DNA of 62,000 bases from Owenia fusiformis (Eukaryota; Annelida; Polychaeta; Sabellida; Oweniidae): positions 16,809,467 through 16,871,466 of the forward strand of contig CAIIXF020000002.1 in assembly GCA_903813345.2 (NCBI GenBank), given 5' to 3'. Each line of letters opens with the position of its first letter. Positions within the stretch are counted from its first letter, which is position 1. Below are positions 33,164 through 44,962 of the stretch, in pieces. The notes under the pieces were generated by a model that did no database searches, had not been told where the DNA came from, and saw only the letters and a list, made by a program, of their open reading frames with translations. The position numbers and the translations under genes are program-made.

Positions 33164-34230
33164 CAGGGCGTTCAGTAAGTAAAGCTAATTTTGCTCTCAA
33201 ACTTTTATTTTTTGTCATTTATCTTTCAAATTTTCAGTGAAGAAGCATTTGACATTTTTCTAATTACCCTGAAAAATTAAATAAGATATGATGAATAATA
33301 GCAAAACAATGGTTGTCATAGTAACATGAATACGGGTTCTGCGGAGCAATTTCTTACTTTAATAAAAATGTTAAAATGCAATGAAATTGATTAAGATTAA
33401 TGCTGCATATGTCTTTGTTTGCTATCGCTGAAAGTCACGACAAACATAACAACAACATACACAAATATGATACCATGGCAACAGTAGTCTATGACATCAC
33501 AGACAGATGATACAACAGATGGAATGATCCAGAATGATCCATCAGACACTGCTCCATGACATCATCAAAATCATGGCTGCCGGGATTGCCAATGGAAGCA
33601 AAATGAACAATGAAATGAAACAACAATTGAGAAGTAGCATCAGATACAATGTGTTGCTAGGGAAATCCAAGCAGGATACCATTAGGGATATCCAAAAAGC
33701 ATATGGGGACAGTGTGCCTAAATACACAATCTACAAATGGTATCAGAAATTCCAAAAGGGGAGAAAAACAACAAGTGATGAGCCAAGGTCAGGGAGGCCA
33801 AAACTTCTAACCAAAGAGGCTAACATGAATCATTTGAGGCAATTGTTCGATGAAGACCGCAGTATAACTGTAAGGGAACTCTCAGAACTAACCAATATCA
33901 GCCTAGGATGGGTACATTATCTATATATGAAATAGAATGCTAACTTGAAAGTAGAAATGTGGAGTAGCGACAGAACTATGGTTGAAATATAGACAGGACA
34001 GAAACTAGCGTTAACAAAATCTACTATGCTGTGAACTTATAAAATTGCTCCGCAGAACCCGTATTCGCGTTACTATGACAACCACCATTTTGCTGTTATT
34101 CATTATATCTTGATAATTTTTTCAGGATAGTTAGAAAAGTGTCTGATGCTTCTCCACTGAAAATTTGAACGATGATAGACAAGAAATAAGAGTTTGAGAG
34201 CAAAATTAGCTTTACTTACTGAACGCCCTG
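33164..34230 (+). mobile_element. mariner-like element with about 185-bp inverted repeats, inserted in monomer 1
   Basis: Left end CAGGGCGTTCAGTAAGTAAA and right end TTTACTTACTGAACGCCCTG. The inverted arms run to about 33352 and from 34046 (GGGTTCTGCGGAGCAATTT / AAATTGCTCCGCAGAACCC). TA flanks both ends (33162-33163, 34231-34232). Other monomers show the uninterrupted site GTAGATATAAATGCTGC, so insertion and TA duplication are directly visible. Length 1067 bp; it carries only the N-terminal part of a transposase. Confidence 0.9.
33534..33935 (+). pseudogene. truncated mariner-type transposase (DNA-binding part)
   Basis: 133 codons. Residues about 25-75 form a first helix-turn-helix (MKQQLRSSIRYNVLLGKSKQ, then YTIYKWYQKFQKGR). 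DEPRSGRPKLLTKEANM follows, the usual linker of mariner/SETMAR-type proteins. A second helix-turn-helix (SITVRELSELTNISLGWVHY) precedes the stop. The DDE/D catalytic domain is absent, so it cannot transpose by itself. Start chosen is the first ATG; an inner Met near 33573 is also possible. Confidence 0.8.
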
Positions 34231-34248
34231 TAAATGCTGCAGATAGGT

Positions 34249-34421
34249 AGCACAAATTGCAGATTCTCTGTGGTTTTCCTTTTGTGTTTCTTTTTGTTCT
34301 CTCCAAGGCAAGAGGTATGTAGATCACAAATGCTGCAGGTAGGTAGCACAAATTGTAGATTCTCTGTGGTTTTCCCTTTGTGGTTCTTTTTGTTCTCTCC
34401 AAGGCAAGAGGACTGCATCTG
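34249..34421. repeat. pair of 96-bp repeats (reference copy in monomer 2)
   Basis: Two diverged 96-bp copies, each with GGTAGCACAAATTG(C/T)AGATT and CTCTCCAAGGCAAGAG. 96 is a multiple of three, and three frames (two minus, one plus) are open through both copies. On the minus strand the segment follows TGTACTTTCAG, a good acceptor; the phase-0 frame then reads VQSSCLGENKKNHKGKTTEN, with TENLQFVLP-x-CSI twice, and stops after PSC in the intact monomers. Which frame, if any, is used is unknown. Equivalent copies lie at the same place in monomers 3-10. Confidence 0.7.
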
Positions 34422-34659
34422 AAAGTACATTTAAGGAAAAGATCAGCGATGGTTCAATTAAAAAGAAAGAAACCCCGAAACTAAGCCCACAATTTTAACA
34501 TGAAAACCCAAAAGAAAAGACCCTTCAATCTACAACTGTAGCTAAAATGAACACAAGACTTCAGACCTTCAAAATTTAGATCTGGAGTAGTACTTGAAGT
34601 CAACTTTAAAATTGAATCATTACTGAGTAAGTACTGGCCAACAAAATGCAATACAATAC

Positions 34660-34980
34660 AAAACAAAACAATACAAAACTATACAATACAATACAATACT
34701 AAGCACTAGATCCATGATCTTGGTCATCTGGTTCGTTGCTTGTCTGGTTCGTTGCTTGTCTGGTTCGTTGGTTGTTTGGTTCGTTGGATGGAGTGTTGAT
34801 TAGTTTGTTGATTAATTAGTTAGTTGGTTGGTTAGTTTTAATCTATTGGGTGGTCTGGTGGTTGTCTGGTTGGTTAGTTGGTTGGTTAGTAAGTAAGTTA
34901 GTTAATAGATTAAGCCTATTGGGTCATTGGTTGGTCGGTTGGATGTTCGGTAAGTTGGTTGGTTGGTTGTCTGGGTGTTT
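34660..34980 (+). repeat. TACAA microsatellite and GGTT-rich simple-sequence tract (reference copy)
   Basis: ACAATACAATACAAAAC repeats lead into CTGGTTCGTTGCTTGT units and then GGTTGGTTAGT-type sequence. Copy numbers differ between monomers. The plus-strand open frame across it (a Gly/Trp/Leu/Val-rich string) is a product of the simple repeat. Confidence 0.8.
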
Positions 34981-34989
34981 GACTTCCCC

Positions 34990-35835
34990 CCAAGAAAAAC
35001 TGAAATATTACTGGGAGCAGCCCCCTGCTAATGGGATGCAACTGATTGCAAGAGATAAAAACTGGTCAAAAGCGACATCTACAGTAAGTCCTTGAAACTC
35101 AACCTAGTCCCCTAATGGAGACAAATGTGATTTCAACAGGACTGTCTTTCTGCAGGAAAACTGAAAAACTACTGGGAGTCACCCCCCCTGCTAATGGGAT
35201 GCAACTGATTGCAAGAGATAAACCTGGTCAAAATGCGACATCTACTGTAAGTCCTTGAAACTCAACCTAGTCCCCTAATGGAGACAAATGTGATTTCAAC
35301 AGGACTGTCTTTCCGCAGCAAAACTGGAAGAGTACTGGGAGTCCCCCCCCCCTGCTAATGGGATGCAATTGATTGCAAGAGATAAAAACTGGTCAGAGCG
35401 ACATGTATGGTAGGTCCTTGAAACTCAACCTAGGCCCCTAATGGAGACAAATGTGATTTCAACAGGACCGTCCTTCCGCACGAAAACTGGAATAGTAATG
35501 GGAGTCCCCCCCCCTGCTAATGGGATGCAACTGATTGCAAGAGATGAAAACTGGTCAAAAGCGACATCTACGGTAAGTCCTTGAAACTCAACCTAGTCCC
35601 CTAATGGAGATAAATGTGATTTCAACAGGACTGTCATTCCGCAGGAAAACTGGAATAGTACTGGGAGTCCCCCCCCCCCTTCTAATGGGATGCAACTGAT
35701 TGCAAGAGATATAACTGGTCAAAATGCGACATCTACTGTAAGTCCTGGAAACTTGACCTAGTCCCCTCGTGGAAAAAATGTGATTCCAACATGACCGTCT
35801 TTTCGCAGGGACTTCACCATCTGTGCTACAAATAG
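34990..35835 (+). repeat. 163-bp minisatellite of exon-like units, plus terminal exon-like segment (reference copy)
   Basis: Splice-donor-like GTAAGT or GTAGGT sites recur at 35084, 35247, 35410, 35573 and 35738. Each unit is about 90 nt bounded by CTTTCCGCAG| and |GTAAGTCC, plus a 73-nt spacer. In phase 0 the 90 nt read ENWNSTGSPPPANGMQLIAR then DKNWSKATST when the internal C run has the right length. In monomer 2 most C runs (9 or 10) break the frame; in monomers 6 and 9 some runs keep it. The last spacer ends TTTTCGCAG|, followed by GGACTTCACC...AAATAG (8 codons and stop, 35809-35835) and AATAAA at 35891. One unit has TGA for the first TGG. No protein family recognised. Confidence 0.6.
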
Positions 35836-36176
35836 ATAAAACATGTTGTAGTAGTTGTTATTTTACATAAAACGTTACATAAAAACTTTAAATAAAACTT
35901 TACACTATACTTTACACTACACTACTAAAAATTTACAGAATATTACAAAAGATAAAATTTATTTCTCCCAATTTGATATAAACCAGTAGACTTCCATATT
36001 TTTGAGTTTGAACATGAACTCTATCCCCCCGGAAACCCAACCACCCCCCTCCCACTTTACCTTAGAGTCCAAGTTTCTCCACCAAAAATATGGGTCGGCC
36101 AACAAAAGTCCACAAGTAAATATCAAACTGGGAGGCGCCCCCCATCCCTATGCAAAACCAGGAAGGAATACTTAAC

Positions 36177-36466
36177 TTAGGTAGCAGGAACGCAGGAACG
36201 CAGCTGTTGTCTGGGTTGTGTCGTTGGTCATCGGGCTCCTCATCTCCAAGCTGAAAGGGAACCTGAAAACAGAGGAACTAACCTGTTGTAATAATTGAAT
36301 AGAAAAAAAATGTACTTACTTTGGTGCTTTGGTGACAGGAACACGAACACCTCTCGCCCATGATACTGTTTACGTGGACCGGACCTGATGGCTCAAAGTT
36401 ATCGAAAGACTGATCCAGCTGTTGCCCTAACTTGGTGTGTTTGCTGCATCTCTCTAATAGTTGTAC
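36177..36466 (-). other. two minus-strand exon-like segments, cysteine-rich (reference copy)
   Basis: Exon-like A (36466-36320, 147 nt) sits between TTATTTTGTATCTTTCAG| and |GTAAGTAC. In phase 0 it reads VQLLERCSKHTKLG then SFDNFEPSGPVHVNSIMGER then CSCSCHQSTK, with no stop. Exon-like B (36262-36177) sits between TTCCTCTGTTTTCAG| and |GTTAAGTATT. It continues the frame as VPFQLGDEEPDDQRHNPDNS then CVPAFLLP. The only upstream Met frame (from 36529) would read through the acceptor as a signal-peptide-like stretch. Monomers 6, 9 and 10 carry TGA at codon 4 of A; monomer 10 has an 18-nt in-frame deletion. The cysteine pattern suggests a secreted disulfide-rich domain but I do not recognise the family. 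Confidence 0.45.
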
Positions 36467-36961
36467 CTGAAAGATACAAAATAAGAAAATGAAAAATATA
36501 AGGATGCAACTTGGTCGAGTCATATCCAATACAAGCGGAGGAGGGAATGCAAAGACATTCCTTTCATTGACTCTAGTAAATCTGTCATAGCCTTATACCC
36601 CTCCTGGCTCAAGATTTATATCATCAAGTCAACTAACTGCTTGGGCAGATGTAACTCTGTAGGAAGAATGGAATAGTTGAGCATATGTATATTCTTTAAG
36701 AACACAGACCACATGTGAAAATAATGAAACATGGCTTCATGGTACATCTGTACATTAAGTGAAATCAAGGCAGTCCTCTTTCAGTGTATTTCTTAGAAAA
36801 AATTTTTGCCAAACATACATGTGCCAACAATGGGATTAGAATCCCAACAATTGAAAAATGTGTCGTTGTGGAATAACCGTACTGAACCAGAGAGCAAAAT
36901 CATCAAATGATAGAACTGATTATGTGTTACAGTACCTTTAACAAGATGGTATGTAGATATA

Positions 36962-39686
36962 AATGCTGCAGATAGGTAGCACAAATTGCAGATTCTCTGT
37001 GGTTTTCCTTTTGTGTTTCTTTTTGTTCTCTCCAAGGCAAGAGGTATGTAGATCACAAATGCTGCAGGTAGGTAGCACAAATTGTAGATTCTCTGTGGTT
37101 TTCCCTTTGTGGTTCTTTTTGTTCTCTTCAAGGCAAGAGGACTGCACCTGAAAGTACATTTAAGGAAAAGATCAGCGATGGTTCAATTAAAAAGAAAGAA
37201 ACCCCGAAACTAAGCCCACAATTTTAACATGAAAACCCAAAAGAAAAGACCCTTCAATCTACAACTGTAGCTAAAATGAACACAAGACTTCAGACCTTCA
37301 AAATTTAGATCTGGAGTAGTACTTGAAGTCAACTTTAAAATTGAATCATTACTGAGTAAGTACTGGTCAACGAAATACAATACAATACAAAACAAAACAA
37401 TACAAAACTATACAATACAATACAATACTAAGCACTAGATCCATGATCTTGGTCATCTGGTTCGTTGCTTGTCTGGTTCGTTGCTTGTCTGGTTCGTTGG
37501 TTGTTTGGTTCGTTGGATGGAGTGTTGATTAGTTTGTTGATTAATTAGTTAGTTGGTTGGTTAGTTTTAACCTATTGGGTGGTCTGGTGGTTGTCTGGTT
37601 GGTTAGTTGGTTGGTTAGTAAGTAAGTTAGTTAATAGATTAAGCCTATTGGGTCATTGGTTGGTCGGTTGGATGTTCGGTAAGTTGGTTGGTTGGTTGTC
37701 TGGGTGTTTGACTTCCCCCCAAGAAAAACTGAAATATTACTGGGAGCAGCCCCCTGCTAATGGGATGCAACTGATTGCAAGAAATAAAAACTGGTCAAAA
37801 GCGACATCTACAGTAAGTCCTTGAAACTCAACCTAGTCCCCTAATGGAGACAAATGTGATTTCAACAGGACTGTCTTTCTGCAGGAAAACTGAAAAACTA
37901 CTGGGATTTCCCCCCCCCCCTGCTAATGGGATGCAACTGATTGCAAGAGATAAACCTGGTCAAAATGCGACATCTACTGTAAGTCCTTGAAACTCAACCT
38001 AGTCCCCTAATGGAGACAAATGTGATTTCAACAGGACTGTCTTTCCGCAGCAAAACTGGAAGAGTACTGGGAGTCCCCCCCCCCTGCTAATGGGATGCAA
38101 TTGATTGCAAGAGATAAAAACTGGTCAGAGCGACATGTATGGTAGGTCCTTGAAACTCAACCTAGGCCCCTAATGGAGACAAATGTGATTTCAACAGGAC
38201 CGTCCTTCCGCACGAAAACTGGAATAGTAATGGGAGTCCCCCCCCCTGCTAATGGGATGCAACTGATTGCAAGAGATGAAAACTGGTCAAAAGCGACATC
38301 TACGGTAAGTCCTTGAAACTCAACCTAGTCCCCTAATGGAGATAAATGTGATTTCAACAGGACTGTCATTCCGCAGGAAAACTGGAATAGTACTGGGAGT
38401 TCCCCCCCCCCTTCTAATGGGATGCAACTGATTGCAAGAGATAAAACTGGTCAAAATGCGACATCTACTGTAAGTCCTGGAAACTTGATCTAGTCCCCTC
38501 GTGGAAAAAATGTGATTCCAACGGGACCGTCTTTTCGCAGGGACTTCACCATCTGTGCTACAAATAGATAAAACATGTTGTAGTAGTTGTTATTTTACAT
38601 AAAACTTTACATAAAAACTTTAAATAAAACTTTACACTATACTTTACACTACACTACTAAAAATTTACAGAATATTACAAAAGATAAAATTTATTTCTCC
38701 CAATTTGATATAAACCAGTAGACTTCCATATTTTTGATTTTGAACATGAACTCTATCCCCCCGGAAACCCAACCACCCCCCTCCCACTTTACCTTAGAGT
38801 CCAAGTTTCTCCACCAAAAATATGGGTCGGCCAACAAAAGTCCACAAGTAAATATCAAACTGGGAGGCGCCCCCCATCCCTATGCAAAACCAGGAAGGAA
38901 TACTTAACTTAGGTCGCAGGAACGCAGCTGTTGTCTGGGTTGTGTCGTTGGTCATCGGGCTCCTCATCTCCAAGCTGAAAGGGAACCTGAAAACAGAGGA
39001 ACTAACCTGTTGTAATAATTTAATAGAAAAAAAAAAGTACTTACTTTGGTGCTTTGGTGACAGGAACACGAACACCTCTCGCCCATGATACTGTTTACGT
39101 GGACCGGACCTGATGGCTCAAAGTTATCGAAAGACTGATCCAGCTGTCGCCCTAACTTGGTGTGTTTGCTGCATCTCTCTAATAGTTGTACCTGAAAGAT
39201 ACAAGATAAGAAAATGAAAAATATAAGGATGCAACTTGGTCGAGTCATATCCAATACAAGCGGAGGAGGGAATGCAAAGACATTCCTTTCATTGACTCTA
39301 GTAAATCTGTCATAGCCTTATACCCCTCCTGGCTCAAGATTTATATCATCAAGTCAACTAACTGCTTGGGCAGATGTAACTCTGTAGGAAGAATGGAATA
39401 GTTGAGCATATGTATATTCTTTAAGAACACAGACCACATGGGAAAATAATGAAACATGGCTTCATGGTATATCTGTACATTAAGTGAAATCAAGGCAGTC
39501 CTCTTTTAGTGTATTTCTTAGAAAAAATGTTTGCCAAACATACATGTGCCAACAATGGGATTAGAATCCCAACAATTGAAAAATGTGTCGTTGTGGAATA
39601 ACCGTACTGAACCAGAGAGCAAAATCATCAAATGATAGAACTGATTATGTGTTACAGTACCTTTAACAAGATGGTATGTAGATATA
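36962..39686. repeat. array monomer 3
   Basis: Full, 2725 bp. The exon-like B segment lacks 8 nt of the GCAGGAAC repeat near 38914, which would shift its frame. Exon-like A is at about 39045-39191. Confidence 0.9.
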
Positions 39687-42399
39687 AATGCTGCAGATAG
39701 GTAGCACAAATTGCAGATTCTCTGTGGTTTTCCTTTTGTGTTTCTTTTTGTTCTCTCCAAGGCAAGAGGTATGTAGATCACAAATGCTGCAGGTAGGTAG
39801 CACAAATTGTAGATTCTCTGTGGTTTTCCCTTTGTGGTTCTTTTTGTTCTCTCCAAGGCAAGAGGACTGCACCTGAAAGTACATTTAAGGAAAAGATCAG
39901 CGATGGTTCAATTAAAAAGAAAGAAACCCCGAAACTAAGCCCACAATTTTAACATGAAAACCCAAAAGAAAAGACCCTTCAATCTACAACTGTAGCTAAA
40001 ATGAACACAAGACTTCAGACCTTCAAAATTTAGATCTGGAGTAGTACTTGAAGTCAACTTTAAAATTGAATCATTACTGAGTAAGTACTGGTCAACGAAA
40101 TACAATACAATACAAAACAATACAAAACTATACAGTACAATACAATACAATACTAAGCACTAGATCCATGATCTTGGTCATCTGGTTCGTTGCTTGTCTG
40201 GTTCGTTGGTTGTTTGGTTCGTTGGATGGAGTGTTGATTAGTTTGTTGATTAATTAGTTAGTTGGTTGGTTAGTTTTAACCTATTGGGTGGTCTGGTGGT
40301 TGTCTGGTTGGTTAGTTGGTTGGTTAGTAAGTAAGTTAGTTAATAGATTAAGCCTATTGGGTCATTGGTTGGTCGGTTGGATGTTCGGTAAGTTGGTTGG
40401 TTGGTTGTCTGGTTGTTTGACTTCCCCCAGAGAAAAACTGAAATAGTACTGGGAGCAGCCCCCTGCTAATGGGATGCAACTGATTGCAAGAGATAAAATC
40501 TGGTCAAAAGCGACATCTACAGTAAGTCCTTGAAACTCAACCTAGTCCCCTAATGGAGACAAATGTGATTTCAACAGGACTGTCTTTCCGCAGGAAAACT
40601 GAAAAACTACTGGGAGTTCCCCCCCCCCAGCTAATGGGATGCAACTGATTGCAAGAGATAAACCTGGTCAAAATGCAACATCTACTGTTAGTCCTTGAAA
40701 CTCAACCTAGTCCCCTAATGGAGACAAATGTGATTTCAACGGGACTGTCTTTCCGCAGCAAAACTGGAAGAGTACTGGGAGTCCCCCCCCTGCTAATGGG
40801 ATGCAATTGATTGCAAGAGATAAAAACTGGTTAGAGCGACATGTACGGTAGGTCCTTGAAACTCAACCTAGGCCCCTAATGGAGACAAATGTGATTTCAA
40901 CAGGACCGTCCTTCCGCAAGAAAACTGGAATAGTAATGGGAGTCCCCCCCCTGCTAATGGGATGCAACTGATTGCAAGAAATAAAAACTGGTCAAAAGCG
41001 ACATCTACAGTAAGTCCTTGAAACTCAACCTAGTCCCCTAATGGAGATAAATGTGATTTCAACAGGACTGTCATTCCGCAGGAAAACTGGAATAGTACTG
41101 GGAGTTCCCCCCCCCCTTCTAATGGGATGCAACTGATTGCAAGAGATAAAACTGGTCAAAATGCGACATCTACTGTAAGTCCTGGAAACTTGACCTAGTC
41201 CCCTTGTGGAAAAAATTTGATTCCAACAGGACCGTCTTTTCGCAGGGACTTCACCATCTGTGCTACAAATAGATAAAACATGTTGTAGTAGTTGTTATTT
41301 TACATAAAACTTTACATAAAAACTTTAAATAAAACTTTACACTATACTTTACACTACACTACTAAAAATTTACAGAATATTACAAAAGATAAAATTTATT
41401 TCTCCCAATTTGATATAAACCAGTAGACTTCCATATTTTTGATTTTGAACATGAACTCTATCCCCCCGGAAACCCAACCACCCCCCTCCCACTTTACCTT
41501 AGAGTCCAAGTTTCTCCACCAAAAATATGGGTCGGCCAACAAAAGTCCACAAGTAAATATCAAACTGGGAGGCGCCCCCCCCATCCCTATGCAAAACCAG
41601 GAAGGAATACTTAACTTAGGTAGCAGGAACGCAGGAACGCAGCTGTTGTCTGGGTTGTGTCGTTGGTCATCGGGCTCCTCATCTCCAAGCTGAAAGGGAA
41701 CCTGAAAACAGAGGAACTAACCTGTTGTAATAATTGAATAGAAAAAAATGTACTTACTTTGGTGCTTTGGTGACAGGAACACGAACACCTCTCGCCCATG
41801 ATACTGTTTACGTGGACCGGACCTGATGGCTCAAAGTTATCGAAAGACTGATCCAGCTGTCGCCCTAACTTGGTGTGTTTGCTGCATCTCTCTAATAGTT
41901 GTACCTGAAAGATACAAGATAAGAAAATGAAAAATATAAGGATGCAACTTGGTCGAGTCATATCCAATACAAGCGGAGGAGGGAATGCAAAGACATTCCT
42001 TTCATTGACTCTAGTAAATCTGTCATAGCCTTATACCCCTCCTGGCTCAAGATTTATATCATCAAGTCAACTAACTGCTTGGGCAGATGTAACTCTGTAG
42101 GAAGAATGGAATAGTTGAGCATATGTATATTCTTTAAGAACACAGACCACATGTGAAAATAATGAAACATGGCTTCATGGTACATCTGTACATTAAGTGA
42201 AATCAAGGCAGTCCTCTTTTAGTGTATTTCTTAGAAAAAATGTTTGCCAAACATACATGTGCCAACAATGGGATTAGAATCCCAACAATTGAAAAATGTG
42301 TCGTTGTGGAATAACCGTACTGAACCAGAGAGCAAAATCATCAAATGATAGAACTGATTATGTGTTACAGTACCTTTAACAAGATGGTATGTAGATATA
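39687..42399. repeat. array monomer 4
   Basis: Full, 2713 bp, nearly the same as monomer 7. Exon-like A at about 41758-41904. One CTGGTTCGTTGCTTGT unit fewer in the GGTT-rich tract than monomer 3. Confidence 0.9.
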
Positions 42400-44962
42400 A
42401 ATGCTGCAGATAGGTAGCACAAATTGCAGATTCTCTGTGGTTTTCCTTTTGTGTTTCTTTTTGTTCTCTCCAAGGCAAGAGGTATGTAGATCACAAATGC
42501 TGCAGGTAGGTAGCACAAATTGTAGATTCTCTGTGGTTTTCCCTTTGTGGTTCTTTTTGTTCTCTCCAAGGCAAGAGGACTGCACCTGAAAGTACATTTA
42601 AGGAAAAGATCAGCGATGGTTCAATTAAAAAGAAAGAAACCCCGAAACTAAGCCCACAATTTTAACATGAAAACCCAAAAGAAAAGACCCTTCAATCTAC
42701 AACTGTAGCTAAAATGAACACAAGACTTCAGACCTTCAAAATTTAGATCTGGAGTAGTACTTGAAGTCAACTTTAAAATTGAATCATTACTGAGTAAATA
42801 CTGGTCAACGAAATACAATACAATACAAAACAATACAAAACTATACAATACAATACAATACTAAGCACTAGATCCATGATCTTGGTCATCTGGTTCGTTG
42901 CTTGTCTGGTTCGTTGCTTGTCTGGTTCGTTGCTTGTCTGGTTCGTTGGATGGAGTGTTGATTAGTTTGTTGATTAATTAGTTAGTTGGTTGGTTAGTTT
43001 TAACCTATTGGGTGGTCTGGTGGTTGTCTGGTTGGTTAGTTGGTTGGTTAGTAAGTAAGTTAGTTAATAGATTAAGCCTATTGGGTCATTGGTTGGTCGG
43101 TTGGATGTTCGGTAAGTTGGTTGGTTGGTTGTCTGGTTGTTTGACTTCCTCCCAAGAAAAACTGAAATAGTACTGGGAGCAGCCCCCTGCTAATGGCATG
43201 CAACTGATTGCAAGAGATAAAAACTGGTCAAAAGCGACATCTACAGTAAGTCCTTGAAACTCAACCTAGTCCCCTAATGGAGACAAATGTGATTTCAACA
43301 GGACTGTCTTTCTGCAGGAAAACTGAAAAACTACTGGGAGTTCCCCCCCCCCCTGCTAATGGGATGCAACTGATTGCAAGAGATAAACCTGGTCAAAATG
43401 CGACATCTACTGTTAGTCCTTGAAACTCAACCTAGTCCCCTAATGGAGACAAATGTGATTTCAACAGGACTGTCTTTCCGCAGCAAAACTGGAAGAGTAC
43501 TGGGAGTCCCCCCCCCCTGCTAATGGGATGCAATTGATTGCAAGAGATAAAAACTGGTCAGAGCGACATGTACGGAAGGTCCTTGAAACTCAACCTAGGC
43601 CCCTAATGGAGACAAATGTGATTTCAACAGGACCGTCCTTCCGCACGAAAACTGGAATAGTAATGGGAGTCCCCCCCCCCTGCTAATGGGATGCAACTGA
43701 TTGCAAGAGATGAAAACTGGTCAAAAGCGACATCTACTGTAAGTCCTGGAAACTTGACCTAGTCCCCTCGTGGAAAAAATGTGATTCCAACAGGACCGTC
43801 TTTTCGCAGGGACTTCACCATCTGTGCTACAAATAGATAAAACATGTTGTAGTAGTTGTTATTTTACATAAAACGTTACATAAAAACTTTAAATAAAACT
43901 TTACACTATACTTTACACTACACTACTAAAAATTTACAGAATATTACAAAAGATAAAATTTATTTCTCCCAATTTGATATAAACCAGTAGACTTCCATAT
44001 TTTTGATTTTGAACATGAACTCTATCCCCCCGGAAACCCAACCACCCCCCTCCCACTTTACCTTAGAGTCCAAGTTTCTCCACCAAAAATATGGGTCGGC
44101 CAACAAAAGTCCACAAGTAAATATCAAACTGGGAGGCGCCCCCCATCCCTATGCAAAACCAGGAAGGAATACTTAACTTAGGTAGCAGGAACGCAGGAAC
44201 GCAGCTGTTGTCTGGGTTGTGTCGTTGGTCATCGGGCTCCTCATCTCCAAGCTGAAAGGGAACCTGAAAACAGAGGAACTAACCTGTTGTAATAATTGAA
44301 TAGAAAAAAAATGTACTTACTTTGGTGCTTTGGTGACAGGAACACGAACACCTCTCGCCCATGATACTGTTTACGTGGACCGGACCTGATGGCTCAAAGT
44401 TATCGAAAGACTGATCCAGCTGTCGCCCTAACTTGGTGTGTTTGCTGCATCTCTCTAATAGTTGTACCTGAAAGATACAAGATAAGAAAATGAAAAATAT
44501 AAGGATGCAACTTGGTCGAGTCATATCCAATACAAGCGGAGGAGGGAATGCAAAGACATTCCTTTCATTGACTCTAGTAAATCTGTCATAGCCTTATACC
44601 CCTCCTGGCTCAAGATTTATATCATCAAGTCAACTAACTGCTTGGGCAGATGTAACTCTGTAGGAAGAATGGAATAGTTGAGCATATGTATATTCTTTAA
44701 GAACACAGACCACATGTGAAAATAATGAAACATGGCTTCATGGTACATCTGTACATTAAGTGAAATCAAGGCAGTCCTCTTTCAGTGTATTTCTTAGAAA
44801 AAATGTTTGCCAAACATACATGTGCCAACAATGGGATTAGAATCCCAACAATTGAAAAATGTGTCGTTGTGGAATAACCGTACTGAACCAGAGAGCAAAA
44901 TCATCAAATGATAGAACTGATTATGTGTTACAGTACCTTTAACAAGATGGTATGTAGATATA
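42400..44962. repeat. array monomer 5 (one minisatellite unit shorter)
   Basis: 2563 bp, nearly the same as monomer 8. It has one 163-bp unit fewer than its neighbours, which accounts for most of the length difference. Exon-like A at about 44321-44467. Confidence 0.9.

Larger units (their letters stand above)
30597..34232. repeat. array monomer 1 (edge copy, interrupted)
   Basis: Starts with a partial spacer (CATTCCTTTCATTGACTCTA, 30603), then jumps to a single 96-bp repeat, so an internal part is deleted. Minisatellite about 31380-32008; AATAAA at about 32094; minus exon-like A at about 32522-32668. Interrupted by the mariner-like element 33164-34230. Confidence 0.85.
34233..36961. repeat. 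array monomer 2
   Basis: Full monomer, 2729 bp. Minisatellite 34990-35806, terminal exon-like 35809-35835, AATAAA 35891-35896, minus exon-like B 36177-36262 and A 36320-36466. Used here as the reference for the parts described below. Confidence 0.9.

Noticed and set aside
34730-34980. GGTT-rich tract as interstitial telomere repeat
   Set aside because: The repeat unit is GGTT/GGTTAGT mixed with CTGGTTCGTT, not a regular TTAGGG array.
34850-35095. 81-codon Gly/Trp/Leu/Val-rich plus-strand frame repeated in the array
   Set aside because: It is the translation of a GGTT-rich simple repeat and runs into the first minisatellite unit; not taken as a protein on its own.
36320-36466. Exon-like A as a VEGF/PDGF-type cystine-knot end (GERCSCSC)
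   Set aside because: Only the local CxC pattern is similar; the rest of the knot cysteines are not seen in order.
36793-37131. 112-codon minus-strand frame found in almost every monomer
   Set aside because: It reads through the 96-bp repeats into spacer sequence without splice or domain support; three frames are open here, so openness alone is not evidence.
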